Positions 1 to 9,270 of a stretch of 20,072 nt of DNA are shown here, piece after piece. Within the stretch, counting starts at the first letter, position 1. Each line of letters begins with the position of its first letter. The notes below the pieces were generated by a model. The model ran no database searches and had not been told where the DNA came from. It saw nothing but the letters and a program-made list of their open reading frames with translations. A program made the position numbers and the translations under genes. The DNA comes from Planctomycetota bacterium (lineage in GTDB: Bacteria > Planctomycetota > B15-G4), in the NCBI GenBank assembly GCA_003644265.1, contig QNBX01000078.1, forward strand, positions 1 through 20,072. Direction: 5' to 3'.

Positions 1-96
1 GAGTTCTCCGGCCGCAAGGCCAAGTACGCGGACGCCAGCGTGGCGGCCTTCCATGCCGGGGTCCAGGCAGGCAGACAGGTGGGAGCGACAGCATGA
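1..96 (+). CDS. C-terminal end of upstream gene (possible 2-oxoacid oxidoreductase gamma subunit)
   Basis: The window opens inside a reading frame (frame 1) that runs 31 codons to a TGA at 94-96. That stop overlaps the ATG of the next gene in an ATGA junction, so the two are translationally coupled and belong to one operon. The visible tail, with a GRKAKYADASVAAFHAG segment, resembles the usual ending of gamma subunits of pyruvate/ketoisovalerate ferredoxin oxidoreductases, where a G-K-K stretch is followed by an N-x-x-AFxAG helix. The match is by eye and rests on few residues. A ferredoxin or beta subunit is also possible from operon context alone. Confidence 0.55.
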   Translation, partial: EFSGRKAKYADASVAAFHAGVQAGRQVGATA

Positions 97-1265
97 AGAG
101 CACACACATCCCCGGCGCCGGGCATGGCACCCGCGCCGCGCCCTCGCAGCGCCCCGACGCAGGCGGCGTGACCGTCCTGATGAAGGGCAACGAGGCCATG
201 GCGGAGGCCTCCATCCGCGCCGGCTGCGTGCACTTCTTCGGCTACCCGATCACGCCGCAGACCGAGGTGCCTGAGTACCTCGTCAAGCGCCTGCCCGAGG
301 TGGGCGGCGTGTTCTTGCAGGCCGAGAGCGAGGTGGCCTCCATCAACATGATCATGGGCGCGGCCGGCGTGGGCGTGAAGTGCCTGACGTCCAGCTCGTC
401 GCCGGGCATCAGCCTGATGGCGGAGGGGCTCAGCTACATCGCCTCCTGCGAGCTGCCCTGCGTGATCATCAACATCATGCGCGCCGGTCCGGGTCTCGGC
501 GGCGTGCTCGCGGCCCAGGGCGACTACAACCAGGCCACCAAGGGCCACGGCCACGGCGACTACCAGCTGATCGTGCTGGCGCCGTCGTCGGTGCAGGAGT
601 CCGTCGACCTGATGATGCTGTCGTTCGAACTGGCCGAGCGCTACCGCAACCCGGTCATGCTCTGCGCCGACGGCATGATCGGCCAGATGATGGAGCCGGT
701 CTGCTTCCCGACCGACGGGCGCGGCGAGCCCATGGCCGACAAGGACTGGGCGCTCACCGGCGCCGACGGTCGCAGGCCGCGACTGGTGAACTCGCTGGTG
801 CTCTCGCCCGAGTCGCTCGACGCGCACAACCGCAAGCTCAAGGCCAAGTACGAGCGCGTCGCCGCCGAGGAGCTGCGTTACGAGCTGTACGGCGCCGAGC
901 GGGGCTGCGACCTGCTGATCACGGCCTTCGGCACCATGGCGCGCATCGTCAAGTCGGCCATCGACGAGCTGGCCGAGGAGGGCGTGGTGGTGGCCTTGTT
1001 CCGTCCGATCATGCTCAACCCCTTCCCGTACGGACCCTGCCGCGAGGCCATGGACACGATCCGCGGCCAGGGCCGCGTGCTCGACATCGAGCTGAACATG
1101 GGCCAGATGATCTTCGACGTGAAGCTGGCGGCGGAGGGCACGCGCAAGATCGAGTTCCTGGGCGCGGCGGGCGGCGTGGTGCCGTCCCCGGACGAGGTGG
1201 CCGCCAGGGTGCGCGAACTGCTCGGGGTGGGGGACAGACGAGTTGCGGGGACGACAGCGCCGTGA
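93..1265 (+). CDS. vorB: 2-oxoacid:ferredoxin oxidoreductase alpha subunit, VorB type
   Basis: This is the alpha subunit of a thiamine-pyrophosphate-dependent 2-oxoacid:ferredoxin oxidoreductase, 390 aa, most like the ketoisovalerate (VorB) or KorA type. With beta and gamma subunits it oxidatively decarboxylates branched-chain or other 2-oxoacids to acyl-CoA while reducing ferredoxin in the cytoplasm. The family core begins at residue 30 with MKGNEAMAEA, then GYPITPQTE, the AESEVASINM segment, a TSSSSPG turn and RAGPGLGG. The C-terminal domain carries ITAFGTMARIVKSA and ends in an E-L-N-M-GQM segment. The start at 93 has GGGAG at 81-85, 7 nt upstream, and overlaps the previous stop. Family members often start near residue 30 (position 180), so the first 29 residues may be an extra leader. 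The gene seems to be last in its operon. Exact 2-oxoacid specificity cannot be read from sequence. Confidence 0.9.
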   Translation: MKSTHIPGAGHGTRAAPSQRPDAGGVTVLMKGNEAMAEASIRAGCVHFFGYPITPQTEVPEYLVKRLPEVGGVFLQAESEVASINMIMGAAGVGVKCLTSSSSPGISLMAEGLSYIASCELPCVIINIMRAGPGLGGVLAAQGDYNQATKGHGHGDYQLIVLAPSSVQESVDLMMLSFELAERYRNPVMLCADGMIGQMMEPVCFPTDGRGEPMADKDWALTGADGRRPRLVNSLVLSPESLDAHNRKLKAKYERVAAEELRYELYGAERGCDLLITAFGTMARIVKSAIDELAEEGVVVALFRPIMLNPFPYGPCREAMDTIRGQGRVLDIELNMGQMIFDVKLAAEGTRKIEFLGAAGGVVPSPDEVAARVRELLGVGDRRVAGTTAP

Positions 1266-1437
1266 GGCGGCCCGGCTGAGCGCGGCTGAATGGGCTGAGG
1301 GGGCCGCGGCGCTGGGCGACCTCGCGCCTGGCCTCATGTCGAGCAGATGACGGACAGGAAGAACCCAGGGACGCGCACGTCCAAAGCGGTGTCGGTGGCA
1401 CAGGCCTCCCTCAGCTCAACACATTCAGGAGTGAGTC

Positions 1438-2538
1438 ATGAAGTCGTGGGTCCCATCGCTGGTCGTCGCTCTCATTGTCCTCGTCGGTGTGGGTGTTGCT
1501 GCCGCTCGCGGATCCTGGGTGCCGCCCGAGTTCAGCCAGGCTGAGCTCACGGAACTCGAGCAGGACTGGGCCGAGGTCGTGGAGTGGGCTCAGTTGCAGG
1601 AGCCGGAGCGGGCACCCGATGATCGCCTCGTGGCGCTCGCGCAGGAATGGGTGCAGGCAGACATCAAGCTGGGTGGCTCCCCGGCAGCGCACCCGGGATT
1701 GCCGCGCATCCGGCGCGCGGACATGACGCCGGAGGCCGAGCAACTCCTTGCGCGTCTGGATGCGTTGCTGGCCGATGGTCAGGCCGGTGGTCAGGCCGAT
1801 GGTCAGGCCGGTGGTCAGGCCGATGGTCAGGCCGGTGGTCAGGCCGGTGGTCAGGCCGGTGGTCAGGCCGGTGGTCAGGCCGATGGTCAGGCCGATGGTC
1901 AGGCCGGTGGTCAGGCCGGTGCGCTCGACGTCAAGTTCAGCATGGCCTTGCTCGAGATGGGGCGCTGTGCGCTCCAACTGGAAGATCTGGACGCGCAGCG
2001 CACGGGGCGAATCCTGGCGTTGGCGAGCGACATGCGGCGCGAGGGATCGCTGCTGGACTTCTGTGTCGGCATGGCCCTGGCCAACCAGGCCTTGGAGCGC
2101 TGCCAGGCCGACCGCTCGTTGATCCCCGACGAGCTGCCGGGACCGCCTCCGACGGCCGAAGACCTGTTCACCGCAGCCTGCCGCGACCTTGTGAGGGGGC
2201 AGCGCGTGCAGGAGCTGGAGCGGCTCCCCATGCGGCTGGATGGCGATGAGCTGTTCCCGAGTTCTGCGTGCTCGCCGGCCTTCGTCGACCACTCGCTGAA
2301 GCGCGCCCTTGCGAATATCGCGCAGCGGCTGCATGCCCATCAGGACGACCCCGGGCAGCTCGAGCAGGTGCCCGTGCCCACGGCACCCGGCAAGCTCGAG
2401 CTCCAGTTTGCCGGAGCGCTGGGCGAGCCCGCCACCTTCGCGCGCGCGATCGAAGCCTTCATGTGGCCCTCGTACTCTGATCGGGGCCAGGCCTGGATGC
2501 AGTTCGTCGAGCAATGGAACGAGGTGCTGGGGGCCTGA
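1438..2538 (+). CDS. Membrane-anchored protein with GQA(G/D) repeats, unknown function
   Basis: A 366-aa protein that I do not recognise. Residues 4-23 form one hydrophobic segment after a lone lysine, so it is a signal anchor or uncleaved signal peptide. The rest is hydrophilic, helix-prone and acidic, and probably lies in the periplasm. Residues 114-161 are twelve perfect tetrapeptide repeats GQAG/GQAD (DNA 1777-1920), a flexible linker between an N-terminal Glu-rich helical part and a C-terminal part with several cysteines. AGGAG at 1427-1431 sits 6 nt before the ATG, which fixes the start. The next gene, a lipoprotein with aspartic-protease motifs, begins 85 nt downstream in the same direction and shares the less GC-rich composition, so the two may be functionally paired. 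No enzyme motif is visible. Confidence 0.8.
   Translation: MKSWVPSLVVALIVLVGVGVAAARGSWVPPEFSQAELTELEQDWAEVVEWAQLQEPERAPDDRLVALAQEWVQADIKLGGSPAAHPGLPRIRRADMTPEAEQLLARLDALLADGQAGGQADGQAGGQADGQAGGQAGGQAGGQAGGQADGQADGQAGGQAGALDVKFSMALLEMGRCALQLEDLDAQRTGRILALASDMRREGSLLDFCVGMALANQALERCQADRSLIPDELPGPPPTAEDLFTAACRDLVRGQRVQELERLPMRLDGDELFPSSACSPAFVDHSLKRALANIAQRLHAHQDDPGQLEQVPVPTAPGKLELQFAGALGEPATFARAIEAFMWPSYSDRGQAWMQFVEQWNEVLGA
1777..1920 (+). repeat. 12 x 12-bp tandem repeat inside a coding region
   Basis: Twelve contiguous units of GGTCAGGCCGRT fill exactly 144 bp with no interruption. Units differ only at R (G or A), which changes the fourth encoded residue between Gly and Asp. The order of that residue is G D G D G G G G D D G G. 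As 12 is a multiple of three, copy-number change would keep the host gene in frame. The tract looks like a recent in-frame VNTR. Confidence 0.97.
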
Positions 2539-2623
2539 GCCTGCGTGCCCGCTCCAGAGTGTTCCGCTTGACCGAGTCCGCAGCCCGCGGGAGCCTCGGA
2601 GGAATCCGAGGAAGAGACGACGC

Positions 2624-3970
2624 ATGATCGACCGAGTGCCCGTGATCACCCGCGACGCGCTCGCATCGATTCTCGTCTTCGCCCTGGCGCTCGCTGCTTG
2701 CGGCGAGCAGCCGGCCCCGCTCGACGCCAGGAACCACTTGGGGTTCTGGGACGCTGTGCGGACGCTCGATCTGGGGGTAGCCGAGGAACTCGCGACAACG
2801 GTTGACGAGCGTCTCTTCTTGGAGGGCCTCGGTGTACTCCTCAGCGGCCAGTCCGCCCAGGCGCTGGAGTCCTTCTGCGCGCTCGCGAAGACAACGGGCG
2901 ACGAAGCCGTGCGGCGGCACGCCGTGACCCTGGCTTCCGGTCTCTTCCGTCAGGCGGCCGTGTTCGGAGGAAAACGCGACGTCGATGCGTTCCTCGATTG
3001 CATCGGCATTCCGATGCTCTTGGCAACGCGTGAGACCGAGGGTGACGGGACGCGGACGCCCGCAGAACGCAACACGGAAGAGGGCCTCCGGCACTTGTCC
3101 GAGGCACTCGGCGCTTTGATGCGCGACTCTCTACCGGCGGATGTTCTGAGTTTCCCTGACGGCCCCAACGCGGTGGCGCTCAAGCGCGCCAAGAACGGCC
3201 TGCCGGTGGTCCCGGTGACGGTGAACGGGAAGACGTTCGACTTCCTGCTCGACACCGGGTTCTCCTACTCCGCTGTGTCCGCAAGCGTTGCGCGCGCGTG
3301 CGGGGTGTCGGCTTGGATCAAGGGCCGCATCCCGATCGAGGGCTCGACCGGTGGGACAGTCTCGGGGCAGTTCGGCATCGTCAAGCAGCTGAGCATTGGT
3401 GAGCTCGGCATCGAGAACCACACGGTCCTCATCATCGATGATGGCGACCTCACGATCGCGGACATGGCGCTCGATGGCGTCCTCGGCTGGCCTGTGTTTC
3501 ATGGGCTCGCTGTGGAGATCGATCCGGTGCTTGCGAGGGTGACTTTCGGGCGCTCGAACGGCCCTGATGGCGGCCTCCGCAATCTCTATTGGATCGGCGA
3601 GCCCATTGTGCGGCTCGCGGCACGGGACGGCAGTCCGCTGCTGTTCCAACTCGACACCGGCCTCGACGTGACGTTCCTCTCTGCGGGCCTCTTGACCCGA
3701 CTGGGGCTAGAGGACATCGAGGGGCGACGGGATACTCGGAGCGGGCTGGGTGGTTCGCTCGACGTGGACGCGTTGCTGGTGCCCGAGTTGCGGTTGCACG
3801 CGGGTGACACGCAGCTGGATTTCACGCAGTTGTCCGCCTACGAACGGATGGGCAAGCAGGACTTCGTGCGCTACGACGGCTGTCTTGGCGCGGACGTGAC
3901 GCACGCTGGTCGTGTCCTGGTCGACTTTCCGGCAGGGCGCTTTGAGATCACGGTGCCGGATGAGGACTAG
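2624..3970 (+). CDS. Lipoprotein with two retropepsin-like aspartic protease domains
   Basis: A 448-aa predicted lipoprotein. Residues 1-25 are a signal peptide ending in a lipobox-like LALAAC, with C26 as the lipidated cysteine. Residues 30-180 are helical with no motif I know. Two retropepsin-like lobes follow. The first has FDFLLDTGFS (Asp210) and a downstream DGVLGWPVF flap-to-core motif. The second has FQLDTGLDVT (Asp344) and a related RYDGCLGADV motif. In this clan two DTG lobes form one active site, either as a dimer or as one bilobed chain, so this protein could be a self-contained periplasmic or outer-membrane-facing aspartic peptidase. GAGGAAGAG at 2608-2616, 7 nt before the ATG, supports this start; the reading frame is open further upstream but overlaps the previous gene. 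Substrate is unknown. Confidence 0.82.
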   Translation: MIDRVPVITRDALASILVFALALAACGEQPAPLDARNHLGFWDAVRTLDLGVAEELATTVDERLFLEGLGVLLSGQSAQALESFCALAKTTGDEAVRRHAVTLASGLFRQAAVFGGKRDVDAFLDCIGIPMLLATRETEGDGTRTPAERNTEEGLRHLSEALGALMRDSLPADVLSFPDGPNAVALKRAKNGLPVVPVTVNGKTFDFLLDTGFSYSAVSASVARACGVSAWIKGRIPIEGSTGGTVSGQFGIVKQLSIGELGIENHTVLIIDDGDLTIADMALDGVLGWPVFHGLAVEIDPVLARVTFGRSNGPDGGLRNLYWIGEPIVRLAARDGSPLLFQLDTGLDVTFLSAGLLTRLGLEDIEGRRDTRSGLGGSLDVDALLVPELRLHAGDTQLDFTQLSAYERMGKQDFVRYDGCLGADVTHAGRVLVDFPAGRFEITVPDED

Positions 3971-4012
3971 CTGTCGCACTCGATCAGGACACGATGGAAC
4001 ATCGCGCGTCTT

Positions 4013-4035
4013 CGGAGGCGGGATACGCGCCTCTG
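4013..4035 (+). terminator. Hairpin after the lipoprotein gene, possible terminator
   Basis: An 8-bp stem (one G-U pair) built on GAGGCG at 4015-4020 and CGCCTC at 4028-4033 encloses a 7-nt loop, about 43 nt after the stop codon. A second small inverted repeat, CGATC-GTTT-GATCG, follows at 4036-4049. There is no clear T-run beyond TTT in that loop, so rho-independent termination is uncertain. Confidence 0.3.
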
Positions 4036-4159
4036 CGATCGTTTGATCGTGCAGGTGCCCGTCCTTCCCCGTCTTTGTTAGCCTCACCCGCTTGAGGTCC
4101 GCGCCGCGGAGCGGGACCGCCAGTCGGCTCGTCTGATCGGGCCCGGGGGAGGGCGCAGC

Positions 4160-6127
<1,968 letters not shown>

Positions 6128-6154
6128 GAGCCTCGCCCAGAGCGCCTCTTCCGT

Positions 6155-6173
6155 CCCGGTCACTACCGGGTTT
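6155..6173 (+). terminator. Terminator-like hairpin after the poly-Asp gene
   Basis: CCCGGT (6155-6160), loop CACT and ACCGGG (6165-6170) form a perfect 6-bp stem with a 4-nt loop, followed by TTT, 28 nt after the stop at 6127. The stem is GC-rich and well placed, but the T-run is short. Two further hairpins (6193-6211 and 6213-6227) lie between it and the tRNA and may belong to the tRNA trailer on the other strand. Confidence 0.42.
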
Positions 6174-6256
6174 CGAAGGCTTCTCGGACCGCCCTGGCGC
6201 GTGGTGCCAGGTACGCCAGACAGGCGTTCAGACCGTGTTTGCTACGCGTATTCTAC

Positions 6257-6333
6257 TGGTCGGGGTGACTGGATTCGAACCAGCGACCTTCTGCTCCCAA
6301 AGCAGATGCGCTACCAAGCTGCGCTACACCCCG
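6257..6333 (-). tRNA. tRNA-Pro(UGG), 3' CCA encoded
   Basis: On the minus strand a complete cloverleaf reads 5' to 3' from 6333. The acceptor stem CGGGGTG pairs with CACCCCG. The D arm is GCGC with an AGCTTGGTA loop. The anticodon stem TCTGC/GCAGA has loop TTTGGGA, giving anticodon TGG at 6299-6297. The variable loop has 5 nt, the T arm carries TTCGAAT, the discriminator is A, and CCA is encoded at 6259-6257. It is 77 nt including CCA. The D and anticodon loops are near-identical to well-known bacterial tRNA-Pro. It decodes CCA and, by wobble, other proline codons. It is a lone tRNA between two plus-strand genes. Confidence 0.97.
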
Positions 6334-6347
6334 ACGGCAGGCGGCGC

Positions 6348-6353
6348 AGTCTA
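6348..6353 (-). promoter_or_regulatory. Possible -10 element of tRNA-Pro
   Basis: The minus strand reads TAGACT here, ending 14 nt before the tRNA 5' end, a normal distance for a short leader. It is preceded by CCGGC. I see no convincing -35 hexamer 16-18 nt upstream, so this rests on position and on similarity to other TAGNNT elements in the window. Confidence 0.3.
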
Positions 6354-6495
6354 GCCGGAAGCGCTCACCAGAGACCACGGTCGAGAGTTCTGGCGCCGGC
6401 TGGCTGCCTCACCCGCTTCCAGCATCTCTCGCGGACCCGCCCTTAGCCACGCGCCACGCCTCTCGCACCACCCGCGCCCCCCCTGCCAAGCCTGG

Positions 6496-6516
6496 CGGCC
6501 AGCGGCCAGCGGCCAG
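6496..6516 (+). repeat. Three tandem 7-bp CGGCCAG units upstream of the radical SAM gene
   Basis: CGGCCAG occurs three times in direct tandem, 70 bp before the radical SAM start codon. A TAGACT hexamer, a possible -10 element, follows at 6526-6531. No clear -35 is seen. The rest of 6334-6586 shows nothing I can name. Confidence 0.5.
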
Positions 6517-6586
6517 TCCCTGCGGTAGACTGAGCGCCCCTCGCCGCAGCTCTCCCCCCGACCGCACGTGAGCCCGGACCGACCGC

Positions 6587-8671
6587 ATGCGCATCACGCT
6601 GATCCACCCGCCGGATGGCATGTTGCCCACGGTGCCCTACGCCAGCATGCCCTGTCTGACGGCCTGTCTGGCGGAGCACGGGCATGAGGTGCGGGTGCGG
6701 GACGTGAACCTGGAGCTGTTCGACGCGCTGCTCACGCGCGAGCGCTTGGAGGGCTGGTACGACCAGGCGGAGGCGCGCGTCGCGGCCCTGTCGGCCCGGA
6801 ACGAGCTGGTGGGGGACGACGCGCGCGAGCTGTGGCGGCTGCAGCGCTTGGTGGCCATCCCGCGGGGCGTGCTGGCCGAGATCGAGGACTCGCTGGCGGT
6901 CATGCGCGATCTGGACCGCTTCCTGCAGCCTGATGTCTTCAACCGCGCCTTCGACGTGGTGCGCTCCTGTCAGCGCCTGGCCTTCAGCCTGAGTCCGGCC
7001 AGCTTTGACGAGCCCCACCGCGGCGCCGACGAGGTGCTGCGCGACTCCCCCGGCCCCCTGCCCGATCCGCCCATCGACGAGTTCGGCCCGCTGGTGCGGT
7101 CGATCCTGGCCGACGGGCCCGAGCTGGTGGGCCTGACGTTTCCGTACGACAGCTCGATCTTCTACGGGCTCAAGCTCATGCGGCGGCTCAAGCAGGTCGC
7201 GCCGCAGCTGCCCATCGTGGTGGGCGGCGCGGGCATCGACAGTTTTGCGTACCAGGTGGCCAAGGACCCGGCCTACTTCGCGGTCTTCGACTACGCCATG
7301 GTGGGCGAGGGCGAGGTCGAGTTTCCCAAGCTGGCCGACCTGCTGCAGGCCGGCGAGGACCCGCGCCAGGGCCAGGTCAACAACCTGCGCTGGGTGGCAG
7401 CGGACGGCACGCTCGGCTCTACCGAGCTGGTCATGATCAACGACCTGAACGCCATCCCGGCGCCCGACTTCACGTCCATGGACATCGAGGGCTACCTGCT
7501 GCCTGACCCGGTGGGCGTGTTCCAGACCTCACGCGGCTGCTACTACGGCAAGTGCACCTTCTGCTCGGAGATCTTCCGCAAGGGCTTCCGCATGCGTCGC
7601 CCGGACCTGGTGGTCGACGACATGGTCAAGATCTACGAGTCGACCGGCATCCGGCACTTCCAGCTCTGGGACAGCCTGGCGCCGCCCAAGACGCTCAAGA
7701 AGGTGGCGCAGCAGATCAAGGCGCGCGGCCTGCCCTTCGAGTGGATGGCCGAGACCAAGTTCGAGAAGCCGTACCTCAAGGAAGAGATGATCGCCACCCT
7801 GGCCGAGGGCGGCTGCCGCTTCCTGCTGTTCGGCTTCGAGTCGGCCAGCAGCAAGGTGCTCGACCTGATCGACAAGGGCAACGACCTGCACGACGTCGAC
7901 ACCATCCTGGGCCACATGAAGACGCACGGCATTCGCGCCGGCACGTCGTGGTTCATCGGCTTTCCGGGCGAGAGCGAGCGCGAGGCCGACACCACCTTCG
8001 ACTTCATCGGCGCGCGCCGCGACCGGGTCCAGTTCAGCAACTACACGCGCACCTACGACATCGGCACCGACACCATCGTGTACGAGGACCAGGAACGCTT
8101 CGGCGTCGAGGTCTTCGAGACGCCCGAGGGCGGCCTGGACTACCGCTATAGCGACGGCCGCCCGCACTGGGACCGCGCCGAGCGCGATCAGGCCTTCCAC
8201 GTGCGCGGCGACTTCCACCAGGTCAAGAACCACATCGAGCTGCACTACGCCAAGGTGGACGTGCCCACGGCCCTGCGCATCACCGGCGAGGGGCGCATGG
8301 GGCCGCTGATCCGCCAGGTGGCGCCGGAGCACCTGGGCGAGGCGCGCTTCCAGATGACCGACGAGTGCTGCGTGCGCCAGTTCGAGCGCCACCCATTCGA
8401 CGCGACGCTGCCCGTGTTCGCCGTGGCCTATCACATGATCACGGGGCACGTGTTCGATCTGGATCCGGACGGCGTGGGCCTGCTGGGACTGCTGGGCGCC
8501 CCGCGCAGCGTGTCCGAGCTGATGGCGGACTCCGGTCGCAGCGAGTCGCGCGTGCTCGAGATGCTGGAGCTGGCCGTCAACCGCGGCTTGGTGCGCGTCA
8601 TCTGCGACCCGTCCCACGTCCGGCGCCTGCCCGAGGCCGAGCTGGCCGCCGAACCGGTGCCGGCGAGCTGA
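6587..8671 (+). CDS. Cobalamin-binding-domain radical SAM protein
   Basis: A 694-aa radical SAM protein of the B12-binding-domain class, which generally use a 4Fe-4S cluster and SAM, often with cobalamin, for methylation or rearrangement. The N-terminus MRITLIHPPDG is the usual first strand of the B12 Rossmann fold. A helical insert of roughly 100 residues follows, then the rest of the fold with VVGGAGID and a MVGEGEVEFPKL segment. The cluster cysteines are C318, C323 and C326 in GCYYGKCTFC, a CX4CX2C spacing instead of the common CX3CX2C. FLLFGFESAS and GTSWFIGFPGE are further core strands of the barrel. The last 110 residues resemble a winged-helix module of the kind seen in peptide-modifying relatives. 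The ribosome site is weak. A small CobU-like gene follows 79 nt downstream. Substrate is unknown and no precursor peptide gene was seen nearby. Confidence 0.88.
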   Translation: MRITLIHPPDGMLPTVPYASMPCLTACLAEHGHEVRVRDVNLELFDALLTRERLEGWYDQAEARVAALSARNELVGDDARELWRLQRLVAIPRGVLAEIEDSLAVMRDLDRFLQPDVFNRAFDVVRSCQRLAFSLSPASFDEPHRGADEVLRDSPGPLPDPPIDEFGPLVRSILADGPELVGLTFPYDSSIFYGLKLMRRLKQVAPQLPIVVGGAGIDSFAYQVAKDPAYFAVFDYAMVGEGEVEFPKLADLLQAGEDPRQGQVNNLRWVAADGTLGSTELVMINDLNAIPAPDFTSMDIEGYLLPDPVGVFQTSRGCYYGKCTFCSEIFRKGFRMRRPDLVVDDMVKIYESTGIRHFQLWDSLAPPKTLKKVAQQIKARGLPFEWMAETKFEKPYLKEEMIATLAEGGCRFLLFGFESASSKVLDLIDKGNDLHDVDTILGHMKTHGIRAGTSWFIGFPGESEREADTTFDFIGARRDRVQFSNYTRTYDIGTDTIVYEDQERFGVEVFETPEGGLDYRYSDGRPHWDRAERDQAFHVRGDFHQVKNHIELHYAKVDVPTALRITGEGRMGPLIRQVAPEHLGEARFQMTDECCVRQFERHPFDATLPVFAVAYHMITGHVFDLDPDGVGLLGLLGAPRSVSELMADSGRSESRVLEMLELAVNRGLVRVICDPSHVRRLPEAELAAEPVPAS

Positions 8672-8750
8672 CCGCTGCCCGCGATTCGAGGCTGACACTC
8701 AACACGCTGACGCGCCCGCCAACGCGGCCGACCCTGACGGAGACCCTCTC

Positions 8751-9263
8751 GTGCGCAGCATCCTGCTTCTGTGCGGCCCCGACGGCGCCGATGACTACGC
8801 GGTGCAGCTGGCGGCCGCGTCCGGCGACGACCTGGGCCTGGTGAACACGGCCATCGCCCCCGGGGACCTGAAGGCCTCCGGCTGCCGCATCGAGGACGAG
8901 CGCCCCTACGGCGGCCAGGCGCTCTCGGTATTGGATGAGCCCCTGAGCGTGGGCTCAGCCATCGCCCAGCTGGCCGGCCACGCCGACGCCGTAATCCTGG
9001 ACCGGCTGGACGACTGGGCGGCGCGACTGCACCAGCACGACGATGACGAGGCCGACATCGCCTCGGAGATCACGTCGGTGGAGTCGGTCATCGCCGGCCA
9101 GCTCGCTGACGTGGTGCTCATCTCGCGCCCGACGGGCACGCTGGAAGGCGCCGCGGGCGCCTGGCACCAGCGCATGCTCGACGCGTACACGCCGTTGTGC
9201 GACACGGTGCTGGACCTGACCTCCGGCACGCCGTTGGCTGTGAAGGGCGAGCTGCCCGCCTGA
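8751..9263 (+). CDS. CobU-like protein lacking the P-loop (degenerate kinase/guanylyltransferase)
   Basis: A 170-aa protein with GTG start; GGAGA at 8739-8743 lies 7 nt upstream. By eye it follows adenosylcobinamide kinase/guanylyltransferase (CobU) from end to end. The N-terminal strand ILLLCGPDGADD sits where CobU has the GGARSGKS P-loop. An ERP...DEPLSVGSAIAQL stretch matches the ERPxxW...EEPxDLAxAL region. VILDRLDDW matches VLVDCLTLW, VVLISRPTG matches the VSNEVG strand, and the end (GAWHQRMLDAY, then GTPLAVKG) matches RRFRDLAGxxNQ and G-x-PLxLKG. The P-loop Lys/Ser and the RHR-type histidine that is guanylylated in CobU are both missing, so catalysis as CobU is unlikely. It follows a B12-type radical SAM gene, which may not be a coincidence. 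It ends 7 bp from convergent lexA. The CobU relation is inferred and needs a profile search. Confidence 0.68.
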   Translation: MRSILLLCGPDGADDYAVQLAAASGDDLGLVNTAIAPGDLKASGCRIEDERPYGGQALSVLDEPLSVGSAIAQLAGHADAVILDRLDDWAARLHQHDDDEADIASEITSVESVIAGQLADVVLISRPTGTLEGAAGAWHQRMLDAYTPLCDTVLDLTSGTPLAVKGELPA

Positions 9264-9270
9264 GTTGCCG

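Noticed and set aside
1777..1920. Possible CRISPR-like array
   Set aside because: Units are 12 bp, contiguous, without spacers, and translate in frame within a gene.
2309..2623. 105-codon extension of the lipoprotein frame into the previous gene
   Set aside because: It overlaps the upstream gene in another frame, is Arg/Ser/Pro-rich, and would bury the signal peptide that starts at 2624.
1411..2649. 412-codon minus-strand frame with TTGLTIGLTTGL repeats
   Set aside because: The 12-bp repeat keeps all frames open. The plus-strand frame has a ribosome site, membrane segment and sensible composition.
7529..8698. 389-codon minus-strand frame
   Set aside because: Antisense to the radical SAM gene, His/Ala/Gln-rich, no family features.
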